Shown here: positions 6,161-11,963 of the stretch, piece by piece
Position numbering within the stretch: position 1 is the first letter of the stretch
Layout of the letters: the number at the start of each line of letters is the position of its first letter
NCBI GenBank assembly: GCA_043806315.1
Contig: JAZDHF010000042.1
Span: forward strand, 1-11,963
Direction: 5' to 3'
DNA: 11,963 bases
Origin: SBAX01 sp043806315
GTDB taxonomy: Bacteria; Planctomycetota; Phycisphaerae; UBA1845
The notes under the pieces: model-generated
What the model saw: only the letters and a program-made list of their open reading frames with translations
Told to the model about the DNA's origin: nothing
Databases searched by the model: none
Position numbers and translations under genes: made by a program

Positions 6161-6686
6161 CGATTTCCTCGGCGATTTCAGGCGCGTCGCGATCCACCGT
6201 GTCGATCTGAAGATCGGCGGCCCGCTGATAGAACGGAGTCCGCTCCGCCAAGAGCCGTCGGACCTCGTCGATCCCGGGCTGCCCGGTCAGCGGCGGACGG
6301 CAAGCGGCCGTGGCGTCGTCTTGCGATATGCGTTCCCAGAGCACTTCGGCGGGCGCCGTCAACCAAACGACACACGCGACGGATCGCAGCGTATCGACAT
6401 TTTGTGGATCGAGCACCGCTCCGCCGCCTACACTGATGACGGCCGGCGGCGTACGGACAACTTCCCGGATCGCTTCGGACTCGCGTTTGCGAAAACCGGA
6501 CTCGCCCTCGGACGCGAAGATTTCGGCGATCGACCGGCCCGCTCTTTCGACGATCACCTCGTCGGTATCGACGCACTCGCCGCCGAGGAGTCGGGCGAGC
6601 TCCCGCCCCACGGTCGTCTTGCCGCACCCGCGAAAACCGATCAACGCGATGCACTTCTCGTCGCCTTGCGTTCCCACGGGTCGCAT
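6120..6686 (-). CDS. aroK: Shikimate kinase
   Basis: This 188-residue protein phosphorylates shikimate at the 3-OH with ATP, the fifth step of chorismate synthesis. Seen: the P-loop GFRGCGKT at 17-24; the shikimate-binding Asp of DTDE (Asp42); FRKRES with Arg66; the glycine triplet SVGGGAV at 85-91; the lid arginine in ACRPPL (Arg130); and RTPFYQRAA with Arg149. All key residues of the family are present and the length is usual. The ATG at 6686 has GGGAGA 5-9 nt upstream, which decides it over a TTG 12 nt earlier. The gene follows aroDE after 38 bp on the same strand, so the two very likely form a pathway operon. Its 3' end overlaps the convergent membrane-protein gene by 41 bp. aroK and aroL name the same activity; I use aroK as the default. 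Confidence 0.95.
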   Translation of the reverse strand: MRPVGTQGDEKCIALIGFRGCGKTTVGRELARLLGGECVDTDEVIVERAGRSIAEIFASEGESGFRKRESEAIREVVRTPPAVISVGGGAVLDPQNVDTLRSVACVVWLTAPAEVLWERISQDDATAACRPPLTGQPGIDEVRRLLAERTPFYQRAADLQIDTVDRDAPEIAEEIVRRFQPPPAQARG

Positions 6687-6704
6687 TGTTTCTCCCAACC
6701 TCCG

Positions 6705-6722
6705 CGCGGGCTGAAGCCCGCG
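6705..6722. repeat. Perfect hairpin between aroDE and aroK
   Basis: CGCGGGCT-GA-AGCCCGCG is a perfect 8-bp palindrome starting 3 nt after the aroDE stop and ending 18 nt before the aroK ATG. With no T-run it is not a classical terminator. It may stabilise or attenuate the message between the two genes, or be a small interspersed repeat. Confidence 0.6.
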
Positions 6723-6724
6723 GC

Positions 6725-8269
6725 TCAGGGGCTCGTGTCTCGTTGGATTTCGCGGGTCACAAGCTCACGCGCCGTCTGCAAATCGGGCAGCCGCGCGGTC
6801 CACAACTCAAGCTGCATAGCCGCCTGACGAACGAACATGTCCAATCCGTTCAACGTCCTGCAACCCGCGGCCGCCGCATCCCGAAGCAGTCGCGTTTCCA
6901 GCGGACGATAAATCAAATCAAACACGAGCCGGCAACCGCGCAGCGATTCCGCAGGCATCGGTGACTCCGCCACACTGGGCCACATGCCCACCGGCGTGCA
7001 GTTGATGAGCACTTCGCCGCGACGGTCTTCACGATCCTCCCATCCCGCGGCCGCCGCGCCGCATTCCCCGGCGAGTTGTCGTGTGCGTTCCGGTGATCGT
7101 CCGTAGACAGTCCCGCGGCCGCCGAAATCGCGCAGCCCTTCCAGAATCGCCCTCGCCGCCCCGCCGGTTCCGAGCACATCGACCGACAGGCCGGCCAAAT
7201 CCGAGCGTTCACACCCCCAAGCGTCGGTCAGTGACGAAATCGCCGCGTGGCAGTCCGTGTTGTAGCCGGTCGGTCGTTCGCCTTGGAAGGCGAGGGTGTT
7301 GATCGCACCGATCCGCCGGCTGAGTGAATCCGCGCCGTCGCCGACCCACTGCCGCGCCGCCGCCTTATGCGGGATGGTCACACTAAACCCGCCGATGTCG
7401 AGCCACGGACGCTCCACGCAACCGTCGAGGAATCGCGCCAATCCGTCATCGCCCGCGCTGACTCGCATCGGCAGATACACCGCATTGATCCCCGCCTCGG
7501 CAAACCACCGATTGAACAAAAACGGACTCATGGAGTGGGCGACGGGATCGCCGATGAGGCCGTACACTCTCGTCGATGGATCGATGCTCTTCCAGCGATA
7601 CAACCCGATCATTTCGTCGAGCGTCGTCTGCCCCGGCGCGGTCGCTTCGTCCGGAGTGAGCGCGCAGAAACTTGCGAAGGCGTTGAATTTGTTGGCGAGC
7701 ACGCGGGTCCACAGCCCCTCCTCGCCCATACAGATGGCGATGACCTGTCGCCCGTATTTTCGCATCAAGTCGACGGCTTCGAAGCTGTCAACGATGTGCG
7801 CGCCGCGATACGCGACCTTTGCGACGGCCTGGTGCGAACCGATGATCTCATCCACGAGCGTGTTTAGATCGTCCGGGCGACGCACGAAATCGTGTGCGGA
7901 CAGGATCAATCGCCGCCCCTTCGCCGTCGCCGCGGCCGGCCCTACTTTCCGGCGGATGTTGTCGGACCGCCGCCAATCCGCAAGCTCGAAATCCACGTAG
8001 GCGTCCGTGCCCCGGGCCGACGCGATCAGGCGTGAGACGCGTTCCCTCGTGTCGCCGCGAAAGTATCCTCCCTCCGCTGCGCTGCGACAGGTGACGATCC
8101 ACGTGCGGTCCTTATGGGCTTGCAGATAGGTCGCCAATTCAGTCGGATCACCGTCGAACGCATCCATGCGAACTTCGACGGCCTCCGCGCCGCCGGCCCA
8201 AGCCCGCTCGGCGCGCGAGGAAAAATCACCGATGCTGTCCGCGAGAATCGAAGTCACCAACAGAGTCAT
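6725..8269 (-). CDS. aroDE: Bifunctional 3-dehydroquinate dehydratase (type I) / shikimate dehydrogenase
   Basis: This 514-residue fusion converts 3-dehydroquinate to 3-dehydroshikimate and then, with NADPH, to shikimate. Residues 1-225 are a type I dehydratase: EVRMD (Glu32, Arg34), TCRS (Arg62), the general-base histidine in SAHDF (His126), the Schiff-base lysine in VAKVAY (Lys151), and APGQ (Gln214). Residues 234-514 are shikimate dehydrogenase: GDPVAHSMSP (Ser246, Ser248), the catalytic lysine in TIPHK (Lys302), NTL (Asn324), GYNTD (Asp339), the nucleotide loop GTGGAAR (367-373), NCTPVGM (423-429), and LDMFVRQA (Gln482). Every catalytic residue I looked for is present in both halves. The frame is open to 8386, but MTLLVTSI at 8269 is the natural start of a type I dehydratase; no clear Shine-Dalgarno is visible. 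Such fusions are established in plants and chlamydiae, which fits a PVC-group host. aroK follows 38 bp downstream. Confidence 0.95.
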   Translation of the reverse strand: MTLLVTSILADSIGDFSSRAERAWAGGAEAVEVRMDAFDGDPTELATYLQAHKDRTWIVTCRSAAEGGYFRGDTRERVSRLIASARGTDAYVDFELADWRRSDNIRRKVGPAAATAKGRRLILSAHDFVRRPDDLNTLVDEIIGSHQAVAKVAYRGAHIVDSFEAVDLMRKYGRQVIAICMGEEGLWTRVLANKFNAFASFCALTPDEATAPGQTTLDEMIGLYRWKSIDPSTRVYGLIGDPVAHSMSPFLFNRWFAEAGINAVYLPMRVSAGDDGLARFLDGCVERPWLDIGGFSVTIPHKAAARQWVGDGADSLSRRIGAINTLAFQGERPTGYNTDCHAAISSLTDAWGCERSDLAGLSVDVLGTGGAARAILEGLRDFGGRGTVYGRSPERTRQLAGECGAAAAGWEDREDRRGEVLINCTPVGMWPSVAESPMPAESLRGCRLVFDLIYRPLETRLLRDAAAAGCRTLNGLDMFVRQAAMQLELWTARLPDLQTARELVTREIQRDTSP

Positions 8270-8381
8270 ACGCGCGCGACCGAAATCCCCGAGGGGCGGG
8301 CCGAATCCCTGAGCCTCATGCACAACTCGTCGCCTCCGAGGCGATGGTGAAGCGTTCGGCGCCTTGAACCCTCTGCATGAT

Positions 8382-8408
8382 GTCATACCAACCAGGCCGG
8401 ATGGTCAA
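8382..8408 (-). promoter_or_regulatory. Putative aroDE promoter
   Basis: On the minus strand, TTGACC (8408-8403) is followed after 15 nt by TATGAC (8387-8382), with TG one base before the -10 (TGGTATGAC, extended -10). The short spacer is compensated by the extended -10. It would give a leader of about 100 nt before the ATG at 8269. Confidence 0.45.
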
Positions 8409-8414
8409 CCATCC
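8399..8414. promoter_or_regulatory. Palindrome over the aroDE -35 box, candidate operator
   Basis: GGATGGT-CA-ACCATCC is a 7+7 bp inverted repeat with a 2-nt centre, and it covers the whole proposed TTGACC -35 hexamer. A dimeric repressor bound here would block the promoter. No regulator gene is in the window, so the function is inference. Confidence 0.4.
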
Positions 8415-8780
8415 CGGCTGCCGTCCCAACCCCTGCGGCGGATTCGAGGAGGCGAAATCGTTCCGCCGCCGCCGCTCGATCCTGTAGCGCAGATTCTGCA
8501 GGTTCAAAACCGCGTTCTCAACTCCGCCATTACGAGTCGGCTCTCTAATCTGGGAAGGTCGGGCAAGGTAGGACTAGGCAACCTGGGATGGGTGGGTTCC
8601 ATATCAGAGCCGGGGCCGACCTCCCTGCGTGCAACGCTGAGCCGGCCTTCAGGCGTTGCCAGAGAACGGCAGAAAGATGTATCGGACGGATTACGCGGAC
8701 CTTGACACGGCCAACCCGTACGGCAGAATGCGCGTCCGGTTCCTATAAGTGGGAATCCGAGAAAAATGTGCTTTGCGGGG

Positions 8781-8809
8781 TTGAACTCGCTTTCGCCGTG
8801 CGTTAGAAT
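8781..8809 (+). promoter_or_regulatory. Sigma-70-like promoter of the exported-protein gene
   Basis: TTGAAC (8781-8786), a 17-nt spacer and TAGAAT (8804-8809) match the housekeeping consensus at ten of twelve positions with ideal spacing. The transcript would begin near 8816, about 65 nt before the ATG. Confidence 0.75.
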
Positions 8810-8867
8810 CGCAGGGAGTAGGGGCTAGCAGTTCGTGGTAGCCCGCGACCGGGAACAAGAAAAGAGC

Positions 8868-8873
8868 AAGGGG
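8868..8873 (+). promoter_or_regulatory. Ribosome-binding site of the exported-protein gene
   Basis: AAGGGG lies 7 nt before the ATG at 8881, well placed to define this start. Confidence 0.65.
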
Positions 8874-8880
8874 TGTTTAG

Positions 8881-9675
8881 ATGGCAACGGGGAAGAGACA
8901 GATGTTGGCCGTCCTGGCTGCCGCGGCGTTCGCGTCCGCGGCCCACGCCACAATCGACTTTGATGTTACGGGGTTGGCCGGTACGGGCGTGACGGCTCAC
9001 GTCACGTTCACGTACGCAAGCACCTCCGCGACCGACGCGACGCTGAGGTTCGTGATCGAGAATACCACGGACTACTCGGACCCCGGATTGACGGATTCGC
9101 GCATCACCGCGTTCGCCTTCAACATCCCGAGCATTGGCGTCACGACGTTCACGTCGATCGCGGGCGTGACCGACGGGGCTAGCCCGATCGAGTTGGGTCC
9201 GCCGCCCTCTCGGGTCGTTCCCGAGGGGCAAGACGAGACCTCGTTCAACGAGGCCGGTTGGTACGGACTCTTTGAAACCAACGGGATTAAGACGCCGAAC
9301 GCGGCGGGCGATTTCGACTTCGGCGTCATGAACGCCGGTAACGCCAACAGCTTCATCACGGATGGCCAGGGGAGCGGCCCGCAGATCCTGAACAGCAGCG
9401 ATAGCAACGACTCGACGACGTACTTGCTCAATCTTGTAGGAACAGGGCTGGACACCGGCGACTCCGCAATCGAGCAAGCGATCGCAAGCGCCCTGTCGGT
9501 CCCGCAGATTGACGATCTTGCGTATACCTTTGCGGTGCGTTTCCAGGGGATTCCGACGGGCGGCTCCGACCTTGCGACGCCGACGCCCCCCGTCGTACCC
9601 GCTCCTGGGGCAGCCGCCCTGGCGGCCTTCGGCCTCGGAATCGTCGGCTGGGTCCATCGCCGCCGGGCGCGCTAG
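8881..9675 (+). CDS. Exported protein with PEP-CTERM-like sorting tail
   Basis: The 264-residue product has a signal peptide (basic GKR, hydrophobic 8-20, probable cleavage after AHA at 21-23) and a strand-rich, Thr/Asp/Asn-rich secreted body of about 200 residues. The C-terminus has the tripartite form of exosortase substrates: motif VPAPG (239-243), a hydrophobic helix at about 244-258 (AAALAAFGLGIVGWV) and the basic end HRRRAR. In known PEP-CTERM systems an exosortase cleaves near the motif and the protein is displayed or released at the surface; the PAPG version in place of PEP is a variant. The body contains TLRFVIENTTD...ITAFAFNIP, a motif style common in PEP-CTERM proteins, but I recognise no enzyme domain and no ligand site. 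It has only two cysteines or fewer and no repeats. It is monocistronic, with its own promoter and a strong terminator. No exosortase gene is in the window. Confidence 0.85.
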   Translation: MATGKRQMLAVLAAAAFASAAHATIDFDVTGLAGTGVTAHVTFTYASTSATDATLRFVIENTTDYSDPGLTDSRITAFAFNIPSIGVTTFTSIAGVTDGASPIELGPPPSRVVPEGQDETSFNEAGWYGLFETNGIKTPNAAGDFDFGVMNAGNANSFITDGQGSGPQILNSSDSNDSTTYLLNLVGTGLDTGDSAIEQAIASALSVPQIDDLAYTFAVRFQGIPTGGSDLATPTPPVVPAPGAAALAAFGLGIVGWVHRRRAR

Positions 9676-9706
9676 AGCCGTCCGACCAACGTACAACGTT
9701 CACGGC

Positions 9707-9748
9707 ACCGCCGGATCCACAACAAGGTCCGGCGGTTTCTTTTTGTTT
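9707..9748 (+). terminator. Intrinsic terminator of the exported-protein gene
   Basis: A perfect 9-bp stem ACCGCCGGA (9707-9715) / TCCGGCGGT (9728-9736) with a 12-nt loop is followed by TTTCTTTTTGTTT. It lies 31 nt after the stop codon and insulates the gene from metG. Confidence 0.88.
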
Positions 9749-9801
9749 GTGAGGCTTGTCTTGTGCGCCGTAGGTGGGCCGTATTGGGGCTAATCCAGGC
9801 T

Positions 9802-9829
9802 TTGTCGGAGCGTCGTGACCGTCTACAAT
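9802..9829 (+). promoter_or_regulatory. Sigma-70-like promoter of metG
   Basis: TTGTCG (9802-9807), a 16-nt spacer and TACAAT (9824-9829) form a good housekeeping promoter, with transcription expected near 9836, about 40 nt before the ATG. Confidence 0.65.
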
Positions 9830-9862
9830 CGCGGTCGCGTTCGGGGCGGACGGTGCTCAACG

Positions 9863-9867
9863 TGAGG
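9863..9867 (+). promoter_or_regulatory. Ribosome-binding site of metG
   Basis: TGAGG lies 10 nt before the ATG at 9878. It is modest in strength but correctly placed and supports this start. Confidence 0.45.
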
Positions 9868-9877
9868 CGCGGCGGCG

Positions 9878-11620
9878 ATGGCTCAACGGCGGTTCTTGGT
9901 GACGGCGGCCCTACCGTACTCCAACGGTCGGCTGCACGTCGGTCACATCGCGGGGGCGTACCTGCCCGCGGACACCTACGTACGCTACTTGCGGGCGACG
10001 GGGGCCGATGTGCGCTTCATCTGCGGCAGCGACGATAACGGCGTGGCGGCGCTAAGGACGGCGAGGGAGCAGGACCGCAGCGTGGAGGAATTGACCGCCC
10101 ATTTCAACCAGGCCCAACAGCGGGATTTCGCCGGGTTGGGCATCCAGTTCGACATCTACGGGGGGACGCATCAGCCGGAGTACGTTCGTACCCACGAAAA
10201 ATTGAGCCAGGAGTTCTTCCTGCGGATCAACGAGAAAGGGCTATTCACCAAGCGATCCACCAAGCAGCTCTACGATGCTGTAGCGAACCAGTTCCTGCCG
10301 GACCGATTCGTCCGGGGCGTGTGTCCGCATTGCGGCAGCGACAAGGCCTTCGGCGATCAATGCGAGGAGTGCGGGCGATCGGTGGATCAGACGGCCCTGC
10401 GAAATCCGGTCAGCCTGATGACCGGCTCGACGCCGCAGCTTCGGGAGACGGTGCATTGGTACCTGCGACTCGATCGGCTCCAATCCAAGCTGGCCGGGTG
10501 GTTGGCGAGCAAGAAGGACGGCGCGGCGTGCGGGGCGTCGTGGCGGACAATCGTCTTGAACCAGTCGCTAGGACGGATCGAGTCGGAGGGGTTGCCCGAG
10601 CGGGCCATGACCCGTGACCTCACTTGGGGTGTGCCCGTGCCGCTCGACGATCCCGATGCCAAGGGGAAGTCACTCTACGTTTGGTTCGATGCGCCGATCG
10701 GATACGTGTCGTTCACGGCGGCGTTGTGTGAGCGGAATGGCGAGGGGGTGGAGGCTTACGAGCGGTGGTGGAAGGACCCCGACTGCAAGGTGGTCCATTT
10801 CATCGGCGAGGACAACATCGTCTTTCACGCGATCACCTGGCCGGCGATGCTGTTGGCGACGCACGATAGCGACAACGTCCAGGGCGTGCGCGGCGAGTAT
10901 CAACTCCCGCACAACGTGGTCGCGAACTCCTTCATGAACATCAAGTTCCCCGGCCAGGAGGAGCAGAAGATCAGTAAGAGCCGCGGGCACGCGGTGTGGA
11001 TCGAGGACTACCTGCGGACGTTCGAGGCCGATCCGCTGCGGCATTACTTAACGACGGTCGCGCCGGAGGGCGCCCGGACGGCCTTCGACATCGACGACTT
11101 CATCGCCCGCAACAACGGCGAGCTGCTCAACACCTTCGGAAACTTCTTCAACCGGACGGTGACCTTCGCGCACAAGTATTTCGAAGGAAGAGTCCCGCCG
11201 CCGGGGCGGCGAGAATCGCTCGACGACGAGCAAGTGGGGCGCTGTCGGGACGCGGCGGCGCGGACCGGGGCGGAACTCGAGGCGTGCCATTTCAAGGGCG
11301 CGCTCGGCGAGGTCATCGCCCTGGCCCGTACGGGGAACGTCTATTTCGACGCCACCAAGCCCTTCCAGACGCGGAAGACGGATATGGAAACCTGCGGCCG
11401 GGCTGTTAACCTGTGCTTACAGACGGCCCGGACGTTGACCACGTTGATCGCGCCGTTTCTGCCCGCGATGGGCGAAAGATGCGCCAAGATGCTGGGGCTG
11501 GGGGCCGACTTCGGATTGTGGCGATCGGCGACCGCCGAACTGCCGCCGGGACAGCGACTCGGCGAAGCCGTCATCCTCGTGCGGAAGCTGGACGCGAAGG
11601 AGTTGTTCCCGGAAACGTAG
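9878..11620 (+). CDS. metG: Methionyl-tRNA synthetase, short form
   Basis: This 580-residue class I synthetase charges tRNA(Met) with methionine. Seen: the N-terminal strand VTAALPYSNGRLHVGH with HVGH at 20-23 (HIGH motif); the DN.G segment GSDDNG at 50-55; one zinc knuckle CPHC (149-152)...CEEC (162-165); TRDLTWGVPVP at 245-255; the methionine-pocket region YVWFDAPIGYVSF (267-279); GEDNIVFHAITWP (310-322); and KISKS at 364-368 (KMSKS motif). The anticodon-binding helix bundle includes NNGELLNTFGNFFNRTVTFA (412-431). The protein ends at LFPET without the C-terminal EMAP-II/Trbp111-like tRNA-binding domain that many bacterial enzymes carry, so it is a shorter architecture of the family. It is monocistronic with its own promoter. 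All signature residues are intact. Confidence 0.97.
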   Translation: MAQRRFLVTAALPYSNGRLHVGHIAGAYLPADTYVRYLRATGADVRFICGSDDNGVAALRTAREQDRSVEELTAHFNQAQQRDFAGLGIQFDIYGGTHQPEYVRTHEKLSQEFFLRINEKGLFTKRSTKQLYDAVANQFLPDRFVRGVCPHCGSDKAFGDQCEECGRSVDQTALRNPVSLMTGSTPQLRETVHWYLRLDRLQSKLAGWLASKKDGAACGASWRTIVLNQSLGRIESEGLPERAMTRDLTWGVPVPLDDPDAKGKSLYVWFDAPIGYVSFTAALCERNGEGVEAYERWWKDPDCKVVHFIGEDNIVFHAITWPAMLLATHDSDNVQGVRGEYQLPHNVVANSFMNIKFPGQEEQKISKSRGHAVWIEDYLRTFEADPLRHYLTTVAPEGARTAFDIDDFIARNNGELLNTFGNFFNRTVTFAHKYFEGRVPPPGRRESLDDEQVGRCRDAAARTGAELEACHFKGALGEVIALARTGNVYFDATKPFQTRKTDMETCGRAVNLCLQTARTLTTLIAPFLPAMGERCAKMLGLGADFGLWRSATAELPPGQRLGEAVILVRKLDAKELFPET

Positions 11621-11963
11621 GAGACGCCGTAGCAATGTAGCCCCGCCCGCCGTGTTCGCGGTGCGGAAGAGCGGCATGGGCAAGCGCTCGAGCGCCGGGA
11701 TTCTACTCCCGTCGGCGCGGACGAACCCGCGGGGTCCGTGACACTTCCGGCGGACAGAAAAACCGATGCCCCACGAGGGCATTGCCGGCGTGCGAAGTTG
11801 GTGCGCTCACACCCAACGCCGAAGGCGTTATGCCCTCCAGCCCAGGGTTGCCGCGATGCGGCTACCCTGGGGAACTGTGCGAGAGAGTCGCAGCAACCCC
11901 AACGGGGTTGTAGCGTTTTTCGCCTGTGATCATCGCCTAGGATCGACACGGGGCAATGATAGG
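11621..11963. repeat. Repeat-rich intergenic region after metG
   Basis: No convincing gene is present in these 343 bp. From 11732 to about 11925 the sequence is a chain of palindromes: a 22-bp motif also found twice near 2.4-2.65 kb (11732-11753, core GTGACACTTCCGGCGG), AACGCC-GAA-GGCGTT (11815-11829), CCCAGGGT..CCGC-GAT-GCGG..ACCCTGGG (11841-11871), and CAACCCC-AAC-GGGGTTG (11894-11910). The arrangement resembles an interspersed repeat that I recall from planctomycete genomes, where its reverse strand is often mis-annotated as short hypothetical proteins. Confidence 0.7.
11894..11920 (+). terminator. Possible distal terminator of metG
   Basis: The 7-bp stem CAACCCC/GGGGTTG with loop AAC is followed by TAGCGTTTTT. 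It is 270 bp past the metG stop and belongs to the repeat block, but it has the form of an intrinsic terminator and no nearer one is visible. Confidence 0.4.

Larger units (their letters stand above)
8270..8880. other. 611-bp intergenic region between divergent aroDE and the exported-protein gene
   Basis: The region holds two probable promoters (one per direction), a palindrome over one of them, and several hairpins: CCCCGAGGGG (8287-8296), TCGCCTC-C-GAGGCGA (8330-8344), and a bulged stem with arms GCAACGCTGA (8631-8640) and TCAGGCGTTGC (8649-8659). No open frame looks like a convincing gene. A minus-strand frame over about 8316-8573 lacks an ATG and overlaps the proposed aroDE promoter. Confidence 0.6.

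Noticed and set aside
8270..8386. In-frame N-terminal extension of AroDE by 39 residues
   Set aside because: Arg/Pro-rich, unlike type I dehydratases, whose first strand begins directly after the ATG at 8269; it also overlaps the leader region.
8316..8573. Minus-strand open frame upstream of aroDE, ending in ...FTIASEATSCA
   Set aside because: It has no ATG or ribosome-binding site (only a TTG) and overlaps the proposed aroDE promoter and palindrome. It reads fairly protein-like and could be a gene remnant, but I cannot support it.
11341..11949. Long minus-strand frame across the end of metG and the downstream repeat (contains QPWAGGHNAFGVG)
   Set aside because: Its C-terminal part is antisense to metG and its N-terminal part is repeat DNA; it is best explained as a repeat-derived artefact.
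1..11963. CRISPR array, tRNA, rRNA, defence island or toxin-antitoxin pair
   Set aside because: I saw no regularly spaced direct repeats, no cloverleaf or rRNA-like stretch, and no matching protein families on either strand.

Overview
The window is about 12 kb of GC-rich bacterial chromosome. It is mostly ordinary housekeeping genes with long, repeat-laden gaps between them. Several traits point to a planctomycete-type (Planctomycetota, PVC group) organism: a secreted protein with a PEP-CTERM-like tail (PAPG, hydrophobic stretch, RRRAR), an AroD-AroE fusion, a small acidic protein of a kind I associate with planctomycetes, and intergenic palindromic repeats resembling ones I recall from that phylum. 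This placement is inference from the sequence, not from a database search.

Layout, left to right. At 1-432 (minus) lies the first 144 residues of an IS66-type transposase, running off the left edge. At 556-2325 (minus) is a complete extracytoplasmic oligopeptide-type solute-binding protein with no transporter subunits beside it. A 380-bp gap at 2326-2705 is packed with inverted repeats, followed by an 81-residue uncharacterised protein (2706-2951, minus) and a SAM-dependent methyltransferase with an unrecognised N-terminal region (3032-4069, minus). A divergent intergenic region carries a 79-bp MITE-like element. A plus-strand pair follows: a SurA/PrsA-like peptidyl-prolyl isomerase lipoprotein (4288-5400) and a two-helix membrane protein with a possible PH-like domain (5420-6160). 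The second gene runs tail-to-tail into, and overlaps by 41 bp, the minus-strand shikimate-pathway pair aroDE (6725-8269) and aroK (6120-6686).

Right of a 611-bp gap are two plus-strand genes, each with a good sigma-70-like promoter. The first is the PEP-CTERM-like exported protein (8881-9675), closed by a clear intrinsic terminator. The second is methionyl-tRNA synthetase, metG (9878-11620). The last 340 bp hold another palindromic repeat block sharing a 22-bp motif with the 2.4-2.65 kb cluster.

Together aroDE and aroK supply three consecutive steps of chorismate synthesis (dehydroquinate to shikimate 3-phosphate). The isomerase lipoprotein fits envelope protein folding. I found no defence system, CRISPR array, tRNA, rRNA or biosynthetic cluster, and no convincing undescribed multi-gene system. 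The most notable signals are the repeat elements, a palindrome over the putative aroDE -35 box, and two proteins with unassigned domains.
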